NCBI RefSeq assembly: GCF_000208925.1
Contig: NW_001915080.1
Coordinates: forward strand, 4,924 to 27,084
Source: Entamoeba histolytica HM-1:IMSS
Lineage: Eukaryota > Evosea > Mastigamoebida > Endamoebidae
DNA: 22,161 nt
Reading direction: 5' to 3'
Below, in pieces: positions 1 through 9,014 of this stretch. How positions within the stretch are numbered: the first letter of the stretch is position 1; each line of letters begins with the position of its first letter. Position numbers and translations under genes: made by a program. Under the pieces are notes generated by a model, which saw only the letters and a program-made list of their open reading frames with translations, was not told the origin of the DNA and did no database searches.

Positions 1-571
1 GTTCCTTATTTTTAATAATTGCCAATGAAATAACTTCTTTTAGTTGATTAATTTTATTTATTCTTTTATTGATAAATTCTTTTTCATTACTTCTTTTTTT
101 CTGTGCTTTTTCCCAATGAATGTTAACTTTATTATATTCTTTCTGTAATTGTTTACTTCTTTTATTTATATCTTTTAAAGCTTTTTCTTTATCCTTTTTG
201 TTTTGTTTTAATACAATTATTTGTTGATCAATTTCTTTTGTATTTTGTTTAACTTGAACTAATGCATTCCGTTTGAGTGTTAATGTTTGTAATTCTTTTT
301 TAATTGAATTGATGTCTTCTACAACACTTGTCATTCGAGACTTTGATGAGATTAACATTGATGAATATTTCTCTCTATTTACTTGATATTTAACACTTGC
401 TTCTTCATATCGTTTAATAGAACTACTATTCTTTCTCTCAATTTCTTTATCAAGTATTGTTAATAAATCATTAATGTTCTTTGGTGATGGTTTAATTTCA
501 AATGTAACTGTATCCACCACATCTTTTGACTGTACTAATAATAAAATAAAAAGTGTTAAAATCACTTTCAT
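1..571 (-). CDS. Secreted coiled-coil protein, N-terminal part (runs off window)
   Basis: Reading the minus strand from the ATG at 571 gives an uninterrupted frame to the left edge (190 codons; I checked every codon for stops). The first 15 or so residues (MKVILTLFILLLVQS) form a signal peptide: a lysine, then a hydrophobic core, then a small residue before KDVVD. From about residue 30 the protein is rich in Lys, Glu, Gln, Asn and Ser with regularly spaced Leu/Ile, as in a long coiled coil. I see no catalytic motif. It is probably secreted or enters the endomembrane system. A GAACT motif lies 16-20 bp upstream of the ATG. The family is not recognised, and the C-terminus (possible membrane anchor or domain) is outside the window. 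The frame and signal peptide are seen directly; secretion is inferred. Confidence 0.8.
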   Translation of the reverse strand, partial: MKVILTLFILLLVQSKDVVDTVTFEIKPSPKNINDLLTILDKEIERKNSSSIKRYEEASVKYQVNREKYSSMLISSKSRMTSVVEDINSIKKELQTLTLKRNALVQVKQNTKEIDQQIIVLKQNKKDKEKALKDINKRSKQLQKEYNKVNIHWEKAQKKRSNEKEFINKRINKINQLKEVISLAIIKNKE

Positions 572-1770
572 AATATTATAAAAATCAGTTCTTTAAGATC
601 TTACTTTTGTTTTTTTTTCTTTTCTTAAAACTTTTTATATTTTGTTGATTTTTGTCTTTTGAAAAATCACTCTTTTGACTCTTTTATTTTGAACTTTGTT
701 TTTGATTAATAATCTTTCATATCTTTTAAAACTTCTTTCTTTGCACTTTGTTAATTAGTAATTTAAACATAATTTTTTAATAAATTTATATTTTAATAAA
801 AAGTAGTTAATTAAGTGATATTGTTGTTATTTTCTATTGTTCTTTGTTCACTAGAGACTAATCATATTTTTGTGTTTTATCTTTTAGTTTTCATCTTGTT
901 GAAAAGAGTACTTTTCTATTCTTTAATACTTATTATTTTAATTGAAACGACATTTTTTCAAACATTATTAACTTAAATATTCCTATTTAAGTTATTATTT
1001 TATATTTATTTAAATTCTATTGTGTATTTAAAATTCTAGTTTCTTTATTTTCTTATTTTATGTTGAAAGAATATGCTTTTACTACAATATTACTAATCCA
1101 TAATTTCATTTATTATCAGCAATAACAACATTCAATTCTTTTGTCTTTAATAATACCCCATATATATATTTCTAAATTCTTTATTAATAAATATACTTAC
1201 AACATTAACAAATCAATAATACTACCATCTTAATAAATACACATTCGTCTAACATAATACATGACATTCCTTCATAATAAAGATATTTTATACAATATCC
1301 AATAGAAAAGAAAATAAATTAAAAATTTCAAACTCCATTCTTTATTATTATTAACATAAGTAATTTGCGAAAAGTAATAGTTTAGGAAAGAATAGGTTTT
1401 AATTATATACTAGAAATGACAGTCATAATTTTCACTAAGAAGAATTATAATAACAAGAATTTACAAAAAAAGAAACAAAAGAAAAAGAAGAATAAGTAAT
1501 TGAAAATAAAAGACCTTTAAAGAAATACTCTAAAAACAAAATAAGTTAAAAATTAGGGTTGTAATCCACAAAGAAAAAAACAATTCAAAGAGCAATAAAA
1601 CAGATAAGAAAAATGAAGAATGAAAAAAGAGAAATAGAATAATATAAATATACAAAACTAAAAAAAAAATGAAGAAAAAGAGAAAAAAAATGAAGATTTT
1701 AGAAAACGATAGAAAAAGTAGAAAATCTTTTTTGTGGGTTTTAAGAAAATAATTAGATCATCAAATTTGA
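572..1770. other. Divergent intergenic spacer, no gene seen
   Basis: About 1.2 kb between two divergent starts. I see no credible reading frame or RNA gene. The left part (about 600-740) is T-rich on the plus strand, and the right part (about 1290-1760) is strongly A/G-rich, with tracts such as AAAAAAAATGAAG near 1665-1695. Thus each gene is preceded by A-rich sequence on its own coding strand. Both promoters presumably lie here, but apart from the GAACT at 587-591 none can be placed. Confidence 0.6.
587..591 (-). promoter_or_regulatory. GAACT promoter element (secreted coiled-coil gene)
   Basis: AAAGAACTGATTTTT on the minus strand, with GAACT 16-20 bp before the ATG at 571. Entamoeba core promoters are known to carry a GAAC element near the transcription start. 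Assigning it to this gene is inferred from position. Confidence 0.45.
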
Positions 1771-2955
1771 ATGTCAACAGTAAAACAGATTCAAACAGGA
1801 TATATTGTTAAAGAAGGAAGTAATGTAAAGAGTTGGAAGAAAAGGTGGTTTGTATTTACCACTGATGGGAATATTAGTTATTATACAAATAGACAAGTTT
1901 GTAAGAATTACAAAAAGAAAAAGAAAAGAAATAACACAAATTTTTAGGAGACGTGTAAAAAAGGAGAAGTTGATATGAGACATGCAATAAAAGCGATTAA
2001 AGTAAATGGAAAAAAATTAATGATAGAAATTCATTTTGATAGTTCACGAGTATTTAGATTAAAGTTTGATGATGAAGAAGTAGAAGAAAGGTGGTATAAA
2101 AGTTTTATTGAATTTATTGAAGATAATAAAACATCACAAAATGGATTTTCACGTTATGAAGAAATTGATTTAAATAATTTTAATATTGGAAATACAATAA
2201 TGCAAACAGATAAAGGTTCTGTTCAAACAGTTATTTATACAAGAACACAAATTAAATACTCAATGAAAACATTATTAAAACTAACATTAAATAGTGAAGA
2301 AATTGAATATATTGAATCAATTCATAATTCACTTAAATTAACAGAATGTCCATATTTATGTCGTACTTGTTTATCATTTCAATCAGAAAATTTACATTTT
2401 GTAATGAATGAATATCCAACAAAAAAATTGTCAGAAATAATGAATTCTTCTATTCTTCCTATTCCTCGTGTTAAATTTTATGCAACAGAGTTATTACTTG
2501 CAATTAATGCTTTACATAAATGTAATTATATTCATATGGAAATTAATCCTGAAACTGTTTTAATTACTGACGATGGACATATCTTTTTAACTACTCCAGT
2601 TGGTTTACGTGCTTCTTATAAATGTGGTTATAATTATTTTGCTCCTGAATTATTAGAAAAAAAACAACCAACTGCTGCTGTTGATTATTGGAGTTATGGT
2701 ATTTTATTATTTGCAATGGCTTTTGGTGAAGCACCTTTTTATGATACAAACCCATCAACTGTATGCAAAAAAATTATCAGTGAGCCAATTAATTTCCCTT
2801 ATAACACTTTCCCTGAAGTAGAAAGTTTTGTAACAGAATTACTTGTAAAAGATCCATCAAAAAGAAACTGTGATTTTGAAGCTCTAAAATTACGTCCTTT
2901 CTTTGTTGGAATTAATTTTGATCAATTCCAAAAGAAAGAAGTTTCTCCACAATAA
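1771..2955 (+). CDS. PH-domain protein with Akt-like pseudokinase domain (two exons)
   Basis: Join 1771-1896 and 1948-2955 (377 aa); intron 1897-1947 lies between codons. The joined N-terminus forms a PH domain (residues about 8-100): GYIVKEG, the basic WKKRWFVF strand and the closing helix with ERWYKSF. PH domains commonly bind phosphoinositides. Residues about 118-362 match the AGC/Akt kinase fold: YSMK keeps the VAIK-type lysine (K149), and APELL, VDYWSYGI and PSKRN are present. The C-terminus (RPFFVGI...KKEVSPQ) resembles the end of the Akt catalytic core, but there is no hydrophobic-motif tail. The catalytic loop HRD is HME (238-240), DFG is replaced by TPV (258-260), the glycine loop is degenerate, and the activation segment is shortened without the usual T-loop Thr. 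It is therefore probably a membrane-recruited pseudokinase or scaffold. The residues are seen; lack of activity is inferred. Confidence 0.88.
1897..1947 (+). other. Spliceosomal intron, 51 bp
   Basis: Begins GTTTGTAAG and ends TTTTTAG, matching the Entamoeba short-intron consensus. Removing it joins NISYYTNRQ to ETCKKGEVD in frame and restores a continuous PH domain, which is the main support. Confidence 0.9.
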
Positions 2956-3592
2956 ACTAATTTATGAATAGTTAAAATTTATTTTTAAATTTATCTCTTT
3001 TTCATCAAATTCTTTGTGGATGTTGTTGGTTTTTTTTTAGAAACTATTTATTTCTTCAACAAGAATCTTTTTTCAATTCATGTTCTTTTTCTTTATGTAT
3101 TGTTTCATTTATTTATATTAATTATCTAACTAAGTTTTAATGATATACACTCAGAAGATTTTTTACTTGAGGAAATTCCTATTAATACTTAATTTATTAC
3201 TTGTTGTATTAATTATCTCTTAATTTGTTAATGATTTAGAAAAACTGTTTGATGATATAAAATTAGGAACTATTCCTAATTCTAATTTAAATATAAAAAA
3301 TATAACAGTCTATTGCAACAAGAAACATAAAGTTACCAATCAATAGAAGCAACAAAAGAAAAGTAAAAATAATAATAATAACAAAACAACAAATTATAAA
3401 TAAATAGCTTTCGTTAAAGGATTAACGTGAATCGTTACTGAAAAAAAAACAATATATTTTAAAGAAATAATCATTAGATTTGTAAAGTTATATTTATAAA
3501 ATGGAAATTTTTTTTAAAAAAATATAATAACCTTAAAATAAAGAAACATAAATTATCAAAGTTCTAAACTAATGTGTTAGTTTGTATATCAT
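2956..3592. other. Convergent intergenic spacer with possible decayed ORF
   Basis: The spacer between the 3' ends of two converging genes. T-rich runs follow the kinase-like stop (about 2985-3060) and could serve 3' end formation. At 3140-3403 one frame reads like a short secreted or membrane protein but has two internal stops (listed separately). A small perfect inverted repeat, CGTTAA-AGGA-TTAACG, sits at 3412-3427. Confidence 0.5.
3140..3403 (+). pseudogene. Possible decayed short secreted/membrane ORF
   Basis: From the ATG at 3140 one frame gives a basic start and a strongly hydrophobic stretch (LLILNLLLVVLIIS), then TAA at 3221. The same frame continues with protein-like composition (FVNDLEKLFDDIKLG, VYCNKKHKV) to TAG at 3344, then a KNNNNNK-rich tail to TAA at 3401. 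It could be a small dead gene, or chance in AT-rich DNA. No homologue is recognised. An intron removing the first stop is not obvious, as no GTTTGT donor is present. Confidence 0.22.
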
Positions 3593-3971
3593 TTATTCAT
3601 TTTGGTCATATTTTTTCTCATACAATGGTAAGTATCTGCGTAGTTGAGCATCCTGAAGGTTTGAAACAAAATTTTTTCTCAACTTTCTCATATCAACAGA
3701 ATCAATACGTTTCAATTCACCTGAAGTTAACAATGAATACCCTAAAAAGGTAAAAGTTTTATCAAAGCAAATGAAAACTAAAAAAGTCAATACACAAACA
3801 TTCATAAGAATATACTAATAATTCTATTTCATATAATATTTTTTCTTTTTTATTAATCTTATCTGATTGTATAAATGAGTCAATAGAATCTAACTGATTA
3901 TCAAAGGAATTAGATGATTGTAAAGGAGGAAATTCTATCTTGTTATGTCCTTTTGACTTAAAAGACTTCAT
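3593..3971 (-). CDS. Small uncharacterised protein, two exons, 106 aa
   Basis: Exon 1 is 3971-3800 and exon 2 is 3741-3593; the intron is 3742-3799. Two short open frames that each look truncated join through a GTTTGT...TAG intron into one 106-residue protein, with a split codon making Trp58. The first half is polar (Ser, Asp, Gln, Lys). The second half is mixed and probably helical, with ELLVYSYEW at the junction and RKLRKNF and QLRRYLPLYEKKY near the end. No signal peptide or membrane segment is visible, and I recognise no family. It is divergent from the actin-related gene, with 207 bp between the ATGs and no GAACT on its own side. The splice reconstruction is seen; that it is expressed is inferred. 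Confidence 0.65.
3742..3799 (-). other. Spliceosomal intron, 58 bp
   Basis: On the minus strand it starts GTTTGTGTATT and ends CCTTTTTAG. Splicing leaves one base (T) plus GG, making a Trp codon, and keeps frame into YSLLTSGEL. The donor matches the other two introns in the window. Confidence 0.75.
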
Positions 3972-4135
3972 TTTTTTTTTCTGTCTAAATGTTGTTGTCT
4001 ATTATCTATTCCTTCCCTTTCGATTTTGTGAGCAGATGAGAAAAGTTAAAAATAACAGGATTATTAAAGAATCTAATAAAAAGAATGATTTCAAGATAAA
4101 ACTTGAAATAAAAAATAGAAATAATAAAAAGAAGA

Positions 4136-4140
4136 GAACT
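4136..4140 (+). promoter_or_regulatory. GAACT promoter element (actin-related gene)
   Basis: GAGAACTAAAATAAA lies with GAACT 39-43 bp before the ATG at 4179. The string GAACTAAAAT recurs exactly upstream of the ankyrin gene (minus strand, 17107-17111 region). Confidence 0.45.
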
Positions 4141-4178
4141 AAAATAAAATAAAAAAAAAGGAATAAATAAAAAGAAAA

Positions 4179-5297
4179 ATGGAAACACCAATAGTTTTGG
4201 ATTTTGGGTCACAAACGTGTCGTGTAGGAAATGCCGGAGAATCTATGCCAACAAATATTTTTCCATCATACGTTGGAATTCCGAGGGAAAAGTCACAACT
4301 AAAACCTGACTTTTATGTGGGAAAAATCTTAAAGGAACAAAAACGAGAATTTCAAATCAAATCACCAATCAAAAATGGAACGATTGAAGACATTTCAATG
4401 GCTAGTGCATTATTTAAAAATGCATTAGATGAATGTCAAGGATATGGAAAACCTATATTATTTACTGAACCTGCACTAAATCCAAAACAAATTCGAGAAA
4501 AAACAATACAATTATTATTTGAAAGATTTAAAGTACCATCTGTATATTTTTCGATTCAACCAATTCTTTCTTTATTTGCATCAGAAAAGACAGACGGATT
4601 AGTTATTGATTCAGGTGCTGATATTACACAAATTATACCAATTTATGAAGGATATGTTATTTCATCATGTGTTCATAAACAATATGTTGCAGGAAATGAT
4701 TTATTAGAATATCTTGTTTCCACAATTAGTGAAAAAAGAGATGTTAATCTTTCTACAGCAGCAGCAAAAGAAGTACTTGAAAATCAAGTTAAAAAAGATT
4801 GTCTTGTAGCATTAGATTTAATGGATGTAGTACGATTATCATCAGACCCAGATTTATTACGTACATACACTTTACCAGATGGAACAGAATTTTCAATTGA
4901 AGAAGAACGATTTTTATGTCCAGAAATTTTGTTTAGACCAGAATTATTTATTAGTGATGATGTTTTAGCAAAAGGATTAGATGTTGCATGTTATGATTGT
5001 GTAATGAAATGTGATATTGATGTTAGACGTTGTTTATTTAATAATATTTTATGTGCTGGTGGTAATACTCTTTATCCTGGATTTGCTGAACGTCTTGCTT
5101 CAGGTGTACAAAAATTATGTAATGACTCAATTGAAGTTGGTATTGAAGCACCAGCAGATAGACAATATTCATCTTGGATTGGTGGTTCAATATTTGCTTC
5201 TATTTCAGAATTTAATCAATTAGCTATCAATTCATTTGAATATGATGAATTTGGTGCACAAATAATAAATAAAAAATGCAAAATAAGTTGGGATTAA
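4179..5297 (+). CDS. Divergent actin-related protein
   Basis: This 372-residue protein has the actin fold throughout and actin-like length (about 375). Phosphate-1 loop is VLDFGSQTCRVGNAGE (7-21), phosphate-2 is LVIDSGADITQIIP (141-154), and the adenine region is CAGGNTLYPGFAERL; SSWIGGSIFAS follows, and KKC is near the end. It is not conventional actin: the first loop has SQ where actin has SG, and CAGGNTL replaces SGGTTM. GS.T.R.G.AGE, AGGNTL and SSWIGGSI recall nuclear BAF53/Arp4-type proteins, but the usual inserts are missing, so I do not assign a class. ARPs act either in the cytoskeleton (Arp1/2/3) or in chromatin-remodelling complexes. The gene is intronless, and its stop is 34 bp from the stop of the next, convergent gene. 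Confidence 0.92.
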   Translation: METPIVLDFGSQTCRVGNAGESMPTNIFPSYVGIPREKSQLKPDFYVGKILKEQKREFQIKSPIKNGTIEDISMASALFKNALDECQGYGKPILFTEPALNPKQIREKTIQLLFERFKVPSVYFSIQPILSLFASEKTDGLVIDSGADITQIIPIYEGYVISSCVHKQYVAGNDLLEYLVSTISEKRDVNLSTAAAKEVLENQVKKDCLVALDLMDVVRLSSDPDLLRTYTLPDGTEFSIEEERFLCPEILFRPELFISDDVLAKGLDVACYDCVMKCDIDVRRCLFNNILCAGGNTLYPGFAERLASGVQKLCNDSIEVGIEAPADRQYSSWIGGSIFASISEFNQLAINSFEYDEFGAQIINKKCKISWD

Positions 5298-5331
5298 TTA
5301 AATTTAAGAATGAAAGGTTTAATTGAAAAGT

Positions 5332-6864
5332 TTATAAGATTTTGATAACATAAGCTCCTTCAATGATAATATCATGACAAGTTGAATAATACTCTTCAGG
5401 TAAAGTTTTACCACTAAAAGTGAAGTTATAATGTTTAGCACCCTAAAAGATTAAAAGGTATTTAATAAATAAGAATGAAAAATAAAAAAAAGAAATAAAA
5501 GAACAAACGATAATACCATAATTGTTAGATGAATGAGAATAATAATCAAAATATACATTATATGGAAGAATATTATAAAAACATTCTTGTAATTCAGAAA
5601 TACCATCTTCTTGTTGTGATGGAATAAGTACTGTTTCAAAAAGTTCTTCCCATCCAGAAATAGTAATTTCTTGTAATAAATTAGTAGTTGGCTTTAATCT
5701 AATTTGACCTAATTTTTTATTTGAAGAATATTCAACTTTTGCTTTCTTACCATCACCACAAATATAATATTCTTGACCATTATTTAATTGAGTTCCAATA
5801 ATATCATCATATTCTTTATTTCTTTTATATTTTAATTTAGTTGCATCAAAAATATCAAATGATTCATTATATGATATCCATGAATCAAATGCATATGTAT
5901 TTCCACATAAATATATATCTTCTGTAGTTGACATTTTACCTAAATAATATTCTTTTGTATGTCCTAATTCTTTTCCTCTAACAATAAATCCTTCTTCATT
6001 CCATCCAACAATAACTGATGATGATACATATCCTGAATGATATTGTATTTCATCCACACCATACTTTCCATTTTTACTAATAGCATTTGTACATTTAATA
6101 TTTTCTTCAGTTAAACTACCAAGATTTCTACACCTTTTATATTCTGGATGGTTAAGAATTAATGGAGCTTTATTTTCAAATAAAGCTCTTTTAATATCAT
6201 TAACTTTATGATATTTTTTATATTGATTAACTGAAATTTGAATAGAAGTTAAATTAACTATATCATAATTTGATATATTCATTAATGTATCTAATTTAGG
6301 TAATACAAATACATCTGTTGGTTGTCCTCTTTCTTTAATAATATCAAATGAAATACCAGAATAACCACCAAATAATTTATAATATTGACACTCACTTTTA
6401 AGTTGGTCATTAATACAATCACCTTGAAATTCGTTACGAACTAATTCATCTAATTTATTAGGAGAAATTGATGCATAATTGTTATGCCCTAATCTAGCAT
6501 TTAAATGCAAATACTCAGTATATAATAATGATAAATAATAAGCAGAAACTGATGAATAATCAAAAGTTGAATTTCTATAATGAAAATGGTTTTTTGAAGC
6601 ATTAGTAGCAATAATTGGAATATTTGGTAATTCTAAAATAAAAGTATTTGGTAATTCAGTTTCTTCATAATAAATATTTTGAATTGAATAAATTTCACTT
6701 ACAACACCAACATTAGTTTTTAAAATAACATATCCAGTTAGTAATTGAATTAATATTAATGCAGTCCAAATTAAACACATTGGAGCATGTTGATGTATTT
6801 GAAAAAATATTTTCATTTTTAATGACTGAAAGAAATTGATAATTTGTGCTTTATTAATTCTCAT
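5332..6864 (-). CDS. Membrane-anchored C1A (papain-fold) protease homologue, probably inactive
   Basis: Exon 1 is 6864-5509 and exon 2 is 5442-5332 (488 aa); the 66 bp intron is 5443-5508. Splicing replaces a hydrophobic read-through tail by a polar end (GAKHYNFTF to AYVIKIL). A short cytosolic N-terminus precedes one membrane helix (about 29-48), as in the Entamoeba cysteine peptidase group with an N-terminal hydrophobic segment and no classic pre-pro region. Papain landmarks remain: FGGYSGISFDIIKERGQPT (165-183) corresponds to GC.GG...AF.YI...GG; IKRALFENKAPLIL is the central strand; VIVGWNEEGFIV (284-295) is the VGW strand. The CWAFS site reads TFDYSS (about 100-105), the catalytic-His position falls in SSS (281-283), and the Asn-Ser-Trp site is RGKELG. 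Proteolysis is therefore unlikely; binding or scaffolding is possible. The fold assignment comes from motif alignment by eye. Confidence 0.68.
5443..5508 (-). other. Spliceosomal intron, 66 bp
   Basis: On the minus strand it starts GTTTGTTCTTTT and ends AATCTTTTAG, between codons (phase 0). Reading through would give only a T-rich, Phe-rich 21-residue tail. Splicing opens a 36-codon exon ending TAA at 5332. Confidence 0.82.
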
Positions 6865-6908
6865 TAAGTTGATATTAAAATATTTTTTTTTATTTCCTTT
6901 AACTTTTT

Positions 6909-6913
6909 AGTTC
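6909..6913 (-). promoter_or_regulatory. GAACT promoter element (C1A-like gene)
   Basis: AAATGGAACTAAAAAG on the minus strand, with GAACT 45-49 bp before the ATG at 6864. It resembles the AATGAACT form of the Entamoeba GAAC element with one inserted G. Confidence 0.4.
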
Positions 6914-6983
6914 CATTTTAAAAAGGATGAATATTAAATTACTAGTTTTAATTCTATTATTTAATTTCTATTTTCAAGATGAA

Positions 6984-7889
6984 TTATTGTTGTGAAGTAA
7001 ATATGATACTCTCTGTTGATGTTTTAGCATTTGTTTGTTCTTGGTTAAATGATGTACACCCAACAACACACAAAGCTTCACAAAAATGTTTTAATCCCCA
7101 TTGTTCATTAATAGAATCAAATTGTTTTTGACTAAATTTTCTACCAATACGTTCTAATTGCATTCCATTATATTTAAACTGTTCATGACGTGAGACAAAT
7201 GTTTTTAATGAACGTTGATCTATTTGAGTTCCCTTAACAATAAAAATGACAAGTTCGGGATATTTTAAGATTGTATTTAATGAACTTGACTTAATTTGAT
7301 TATTTGATATATCAAAATATTTTAAAGCATTTCCTAATGGTGTATTTTGAAGTTGGGTTAATGTGTTATTTGTTAAATTATTATTTGTACATATCAATGA
7401 ATCTAATGGAACATCTTTTAATTGTGTCATAATTGAGTCTTTAATTCTACATTCACTAATATTAAGACTCTTTAAATGTGGTAATGCTGCTATATCATCA
7501 ATACAATTTGTTGCAATAGATGTAGCAGAAATATTTAATGCAACAAGACAATCAAATCTTTTTGGTATTAAAAATTGTGTTAAAAGAGTATGTGATATAT
7601 TTAATGAATAAACACATTTAGGAAGGTATTTTAAAGCAAAATTTGGTGTTCTTCTTGGTAGAGTTAACTCATGAGGAAATGGTGGTTGAGTAAGTACTTC
7701 ACAAAGTTGTTGATATCTACACAAGGCACAACGACATTTAGATAATCTTGAATTTCTATGAGGTGGAATATGTATTTCCAATAATTTTAATGTTAAAATA
7801 TTTAATAATTCAAAAAGATATTGGTGAGTTTCTATATCAGAAGGTGTTTGGATAGGTAATTTCCAAAGAGAATCATACAATCGTTGCAT
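6984..7889 (-). CDS. Leucine-rich repeat protein with N-terminal Cys cluster
   Basis: This 301-residue intronless protein has LRRs at about 94-225, with units such as YSLNISHT, VALNISAT, KSLNISECRI, and KYFDISNNQI. N at the turn of each L.I. strand is typical of ribonuclease-inhibitor/cysteine-type LRRs. Before them lies a compact Cys cluster, KCRCALCRYQQLC (Cys 52, 54, 57, 63), which could bind a metal. The N-terminus is helical and the C-terminus (about 245-301) is non-repetitive and Ser/Thr/Gln-rich. No signal peptide or membrane helix is seen, so it is likely a cytosolic protein-interaction module. The ligand is unknown. No GAACT is found upstream, and its stop is 119 bp from the ATG of the next minus-strand gene. 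Confidence 0.82.
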   Translation of the reverse strand: MQRLYDSLWKLPIQTPSDIETHQYLFELLNILTLKLLEIHIPPHRNSRLSKCRCALCRYQQLCEVLTQPPFPHELTLPRRTPNFALKYLPKCVYSLNISHTLLTQFLIPKRFDCLVALNISATSIATNCIDDIAALPHLKSLNISECRIKDSIMTQLKDVPLDSLICTNNNLTNNTLTQLQNTPLGNALKYFDISNNQIKSSSLNTILKYPELVIFIVKGTQIDQRSLKTFVSRHEQFKYNGMQLERIGRKFSQKQFDSINEQWGLKHFCEALCVVGCTSFNQEQTNAKTSTESIIFTSQQ

Positions 7890-9014
7890 ATCTCAATACA
7901 CCTTTATTAAGTTTACTTTTGTAAAAAATGAAACTATAAAGAATAATATTTTTATTAATAATTAAATTATATATTTATTACGTTTTTTTAATACTTTTAA
8001 TATTATTCAGAAGATGATAATGAAAAAAGAGAATAGTATTAAATGAACTAACTCTATTCCTTCATTTCTCTCTTAGTCAATTAATGAACCAATCCTTTTT
8101 ATCTCTATTTTATATTTTTATTAAGAGATTAAAAAAAAAAAATAACAATTTTACTCTTTTGAGAAATATTCAACTTATTAAATTAGTTTTATTAGATTAT
8201 TTTATTTTTTTTTCACAAAGAGTAATACTAACTTTAATGTTTTTTTATTTCAATTTATTAAAGATAAAAGATTAGTTTTAGTCAAATTAATATTTTAAGT
8301 AATGAAGATATAAAATACTAAATAAAGTATTAAAAGTACATTCATAAAAAGTACAAAAAGATGTGAAAACGAAGTAAATTTTCACTGTTTTGCATTAACA
8401 ATACTATTAAAAATTTATCATGATGGTCTTCAACAACTTTATTATTAAATCACTTTCTTAATAAAAACCTTATTATGAAATTAAATGTTACTAATGACTT
8501 TCTGACCTTTCCTTTAATAATTGTCAATATAATACTCTAATACTCTTTTAAGATATCTCTAAAAAGGAAAAAAGTGGTGAAATTGCATTTTATTCTCAAC
8601 AAAAATTTTTTTGTTTAAGTCGTTCAATTAAAATTCTTTTGAATAAAATAAAAAAAATTGAAAAATTATGTTATATAATTTATTGTATCGTTTTTTGTTA
8701 TCTTTTTCAAAGTTCGCTTTCATTATGGGGAAGATGTAAAGAAATAAAGATAATGAAAACAAAACACTAAATTCACTTTGAAACGAAGCAGTCTTACTTT
8801 CCCGTTTTCCATCAATAGAACAGAAAAACTGAAAATAGGAAAAATAAAAAAAGAATTGCATTAAAGTAATGGAAAAAGATAGAGTGAAAGAAAAGGAAAT
8901 AAGGAGAAGAACTTAAAAAGATAAAAAAAACGGCAGGGTTTTAGAAAAAATAAAAAGATCTACGAGGTAAAAGAAAAAGACGGCGAACAATCTTAATTTC
9001 TCAAAAGACAGAAA
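7890..9014. other. Long divergent intergenic spacer
   Basis: About 1.1 kb between LRR and Rac gene starts. An exact AATGAACT lies at 8042-8049 (plus), 35-42 bp before a weak 63-codon frame at 8084-8275 that is mostly Phe, Leu, Ile, Asn and Lys; I do not call it a gene. A 9 bp inverted pair (TTTCAAAGT 8705-8713 and ACTTTGAAA 8775-8783) and a slightly GC-richer strip at 8700-8830 are otherwise unexplained. The last 100 bp hold the Rac promoter region. Confidence 0.5.
8985..8988 (+). promoter_or_regulatory. GAAC element in Rac promoter region
   Basis: ACGGCGAACAATC, with GAAC 27-30 bp before the ATG at 9015. A second GAAC (GAACTT) is at 8909-8912. The pentamer ACGGC occurs at 8930-8934 and 8980-8984, which stands out in such AT-rich DNA. 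Function is inferred from position only. Confidence 0.35.

Noticed and set aside
5011..5223. 70-codon plus-strand frame inside the actin-related gene
   Set aside because: It is a shifted-frame shadow of strongly conserved actin-fold coding sequence.
8705..8783. 9 bp inverted pair suggesting a structured RNA
   Set aside because: The loop is about 60 bases, no box C/D, H/ACA or tRNA-like features are seen, and such pairs are expected by chance in AT-rich DNA.
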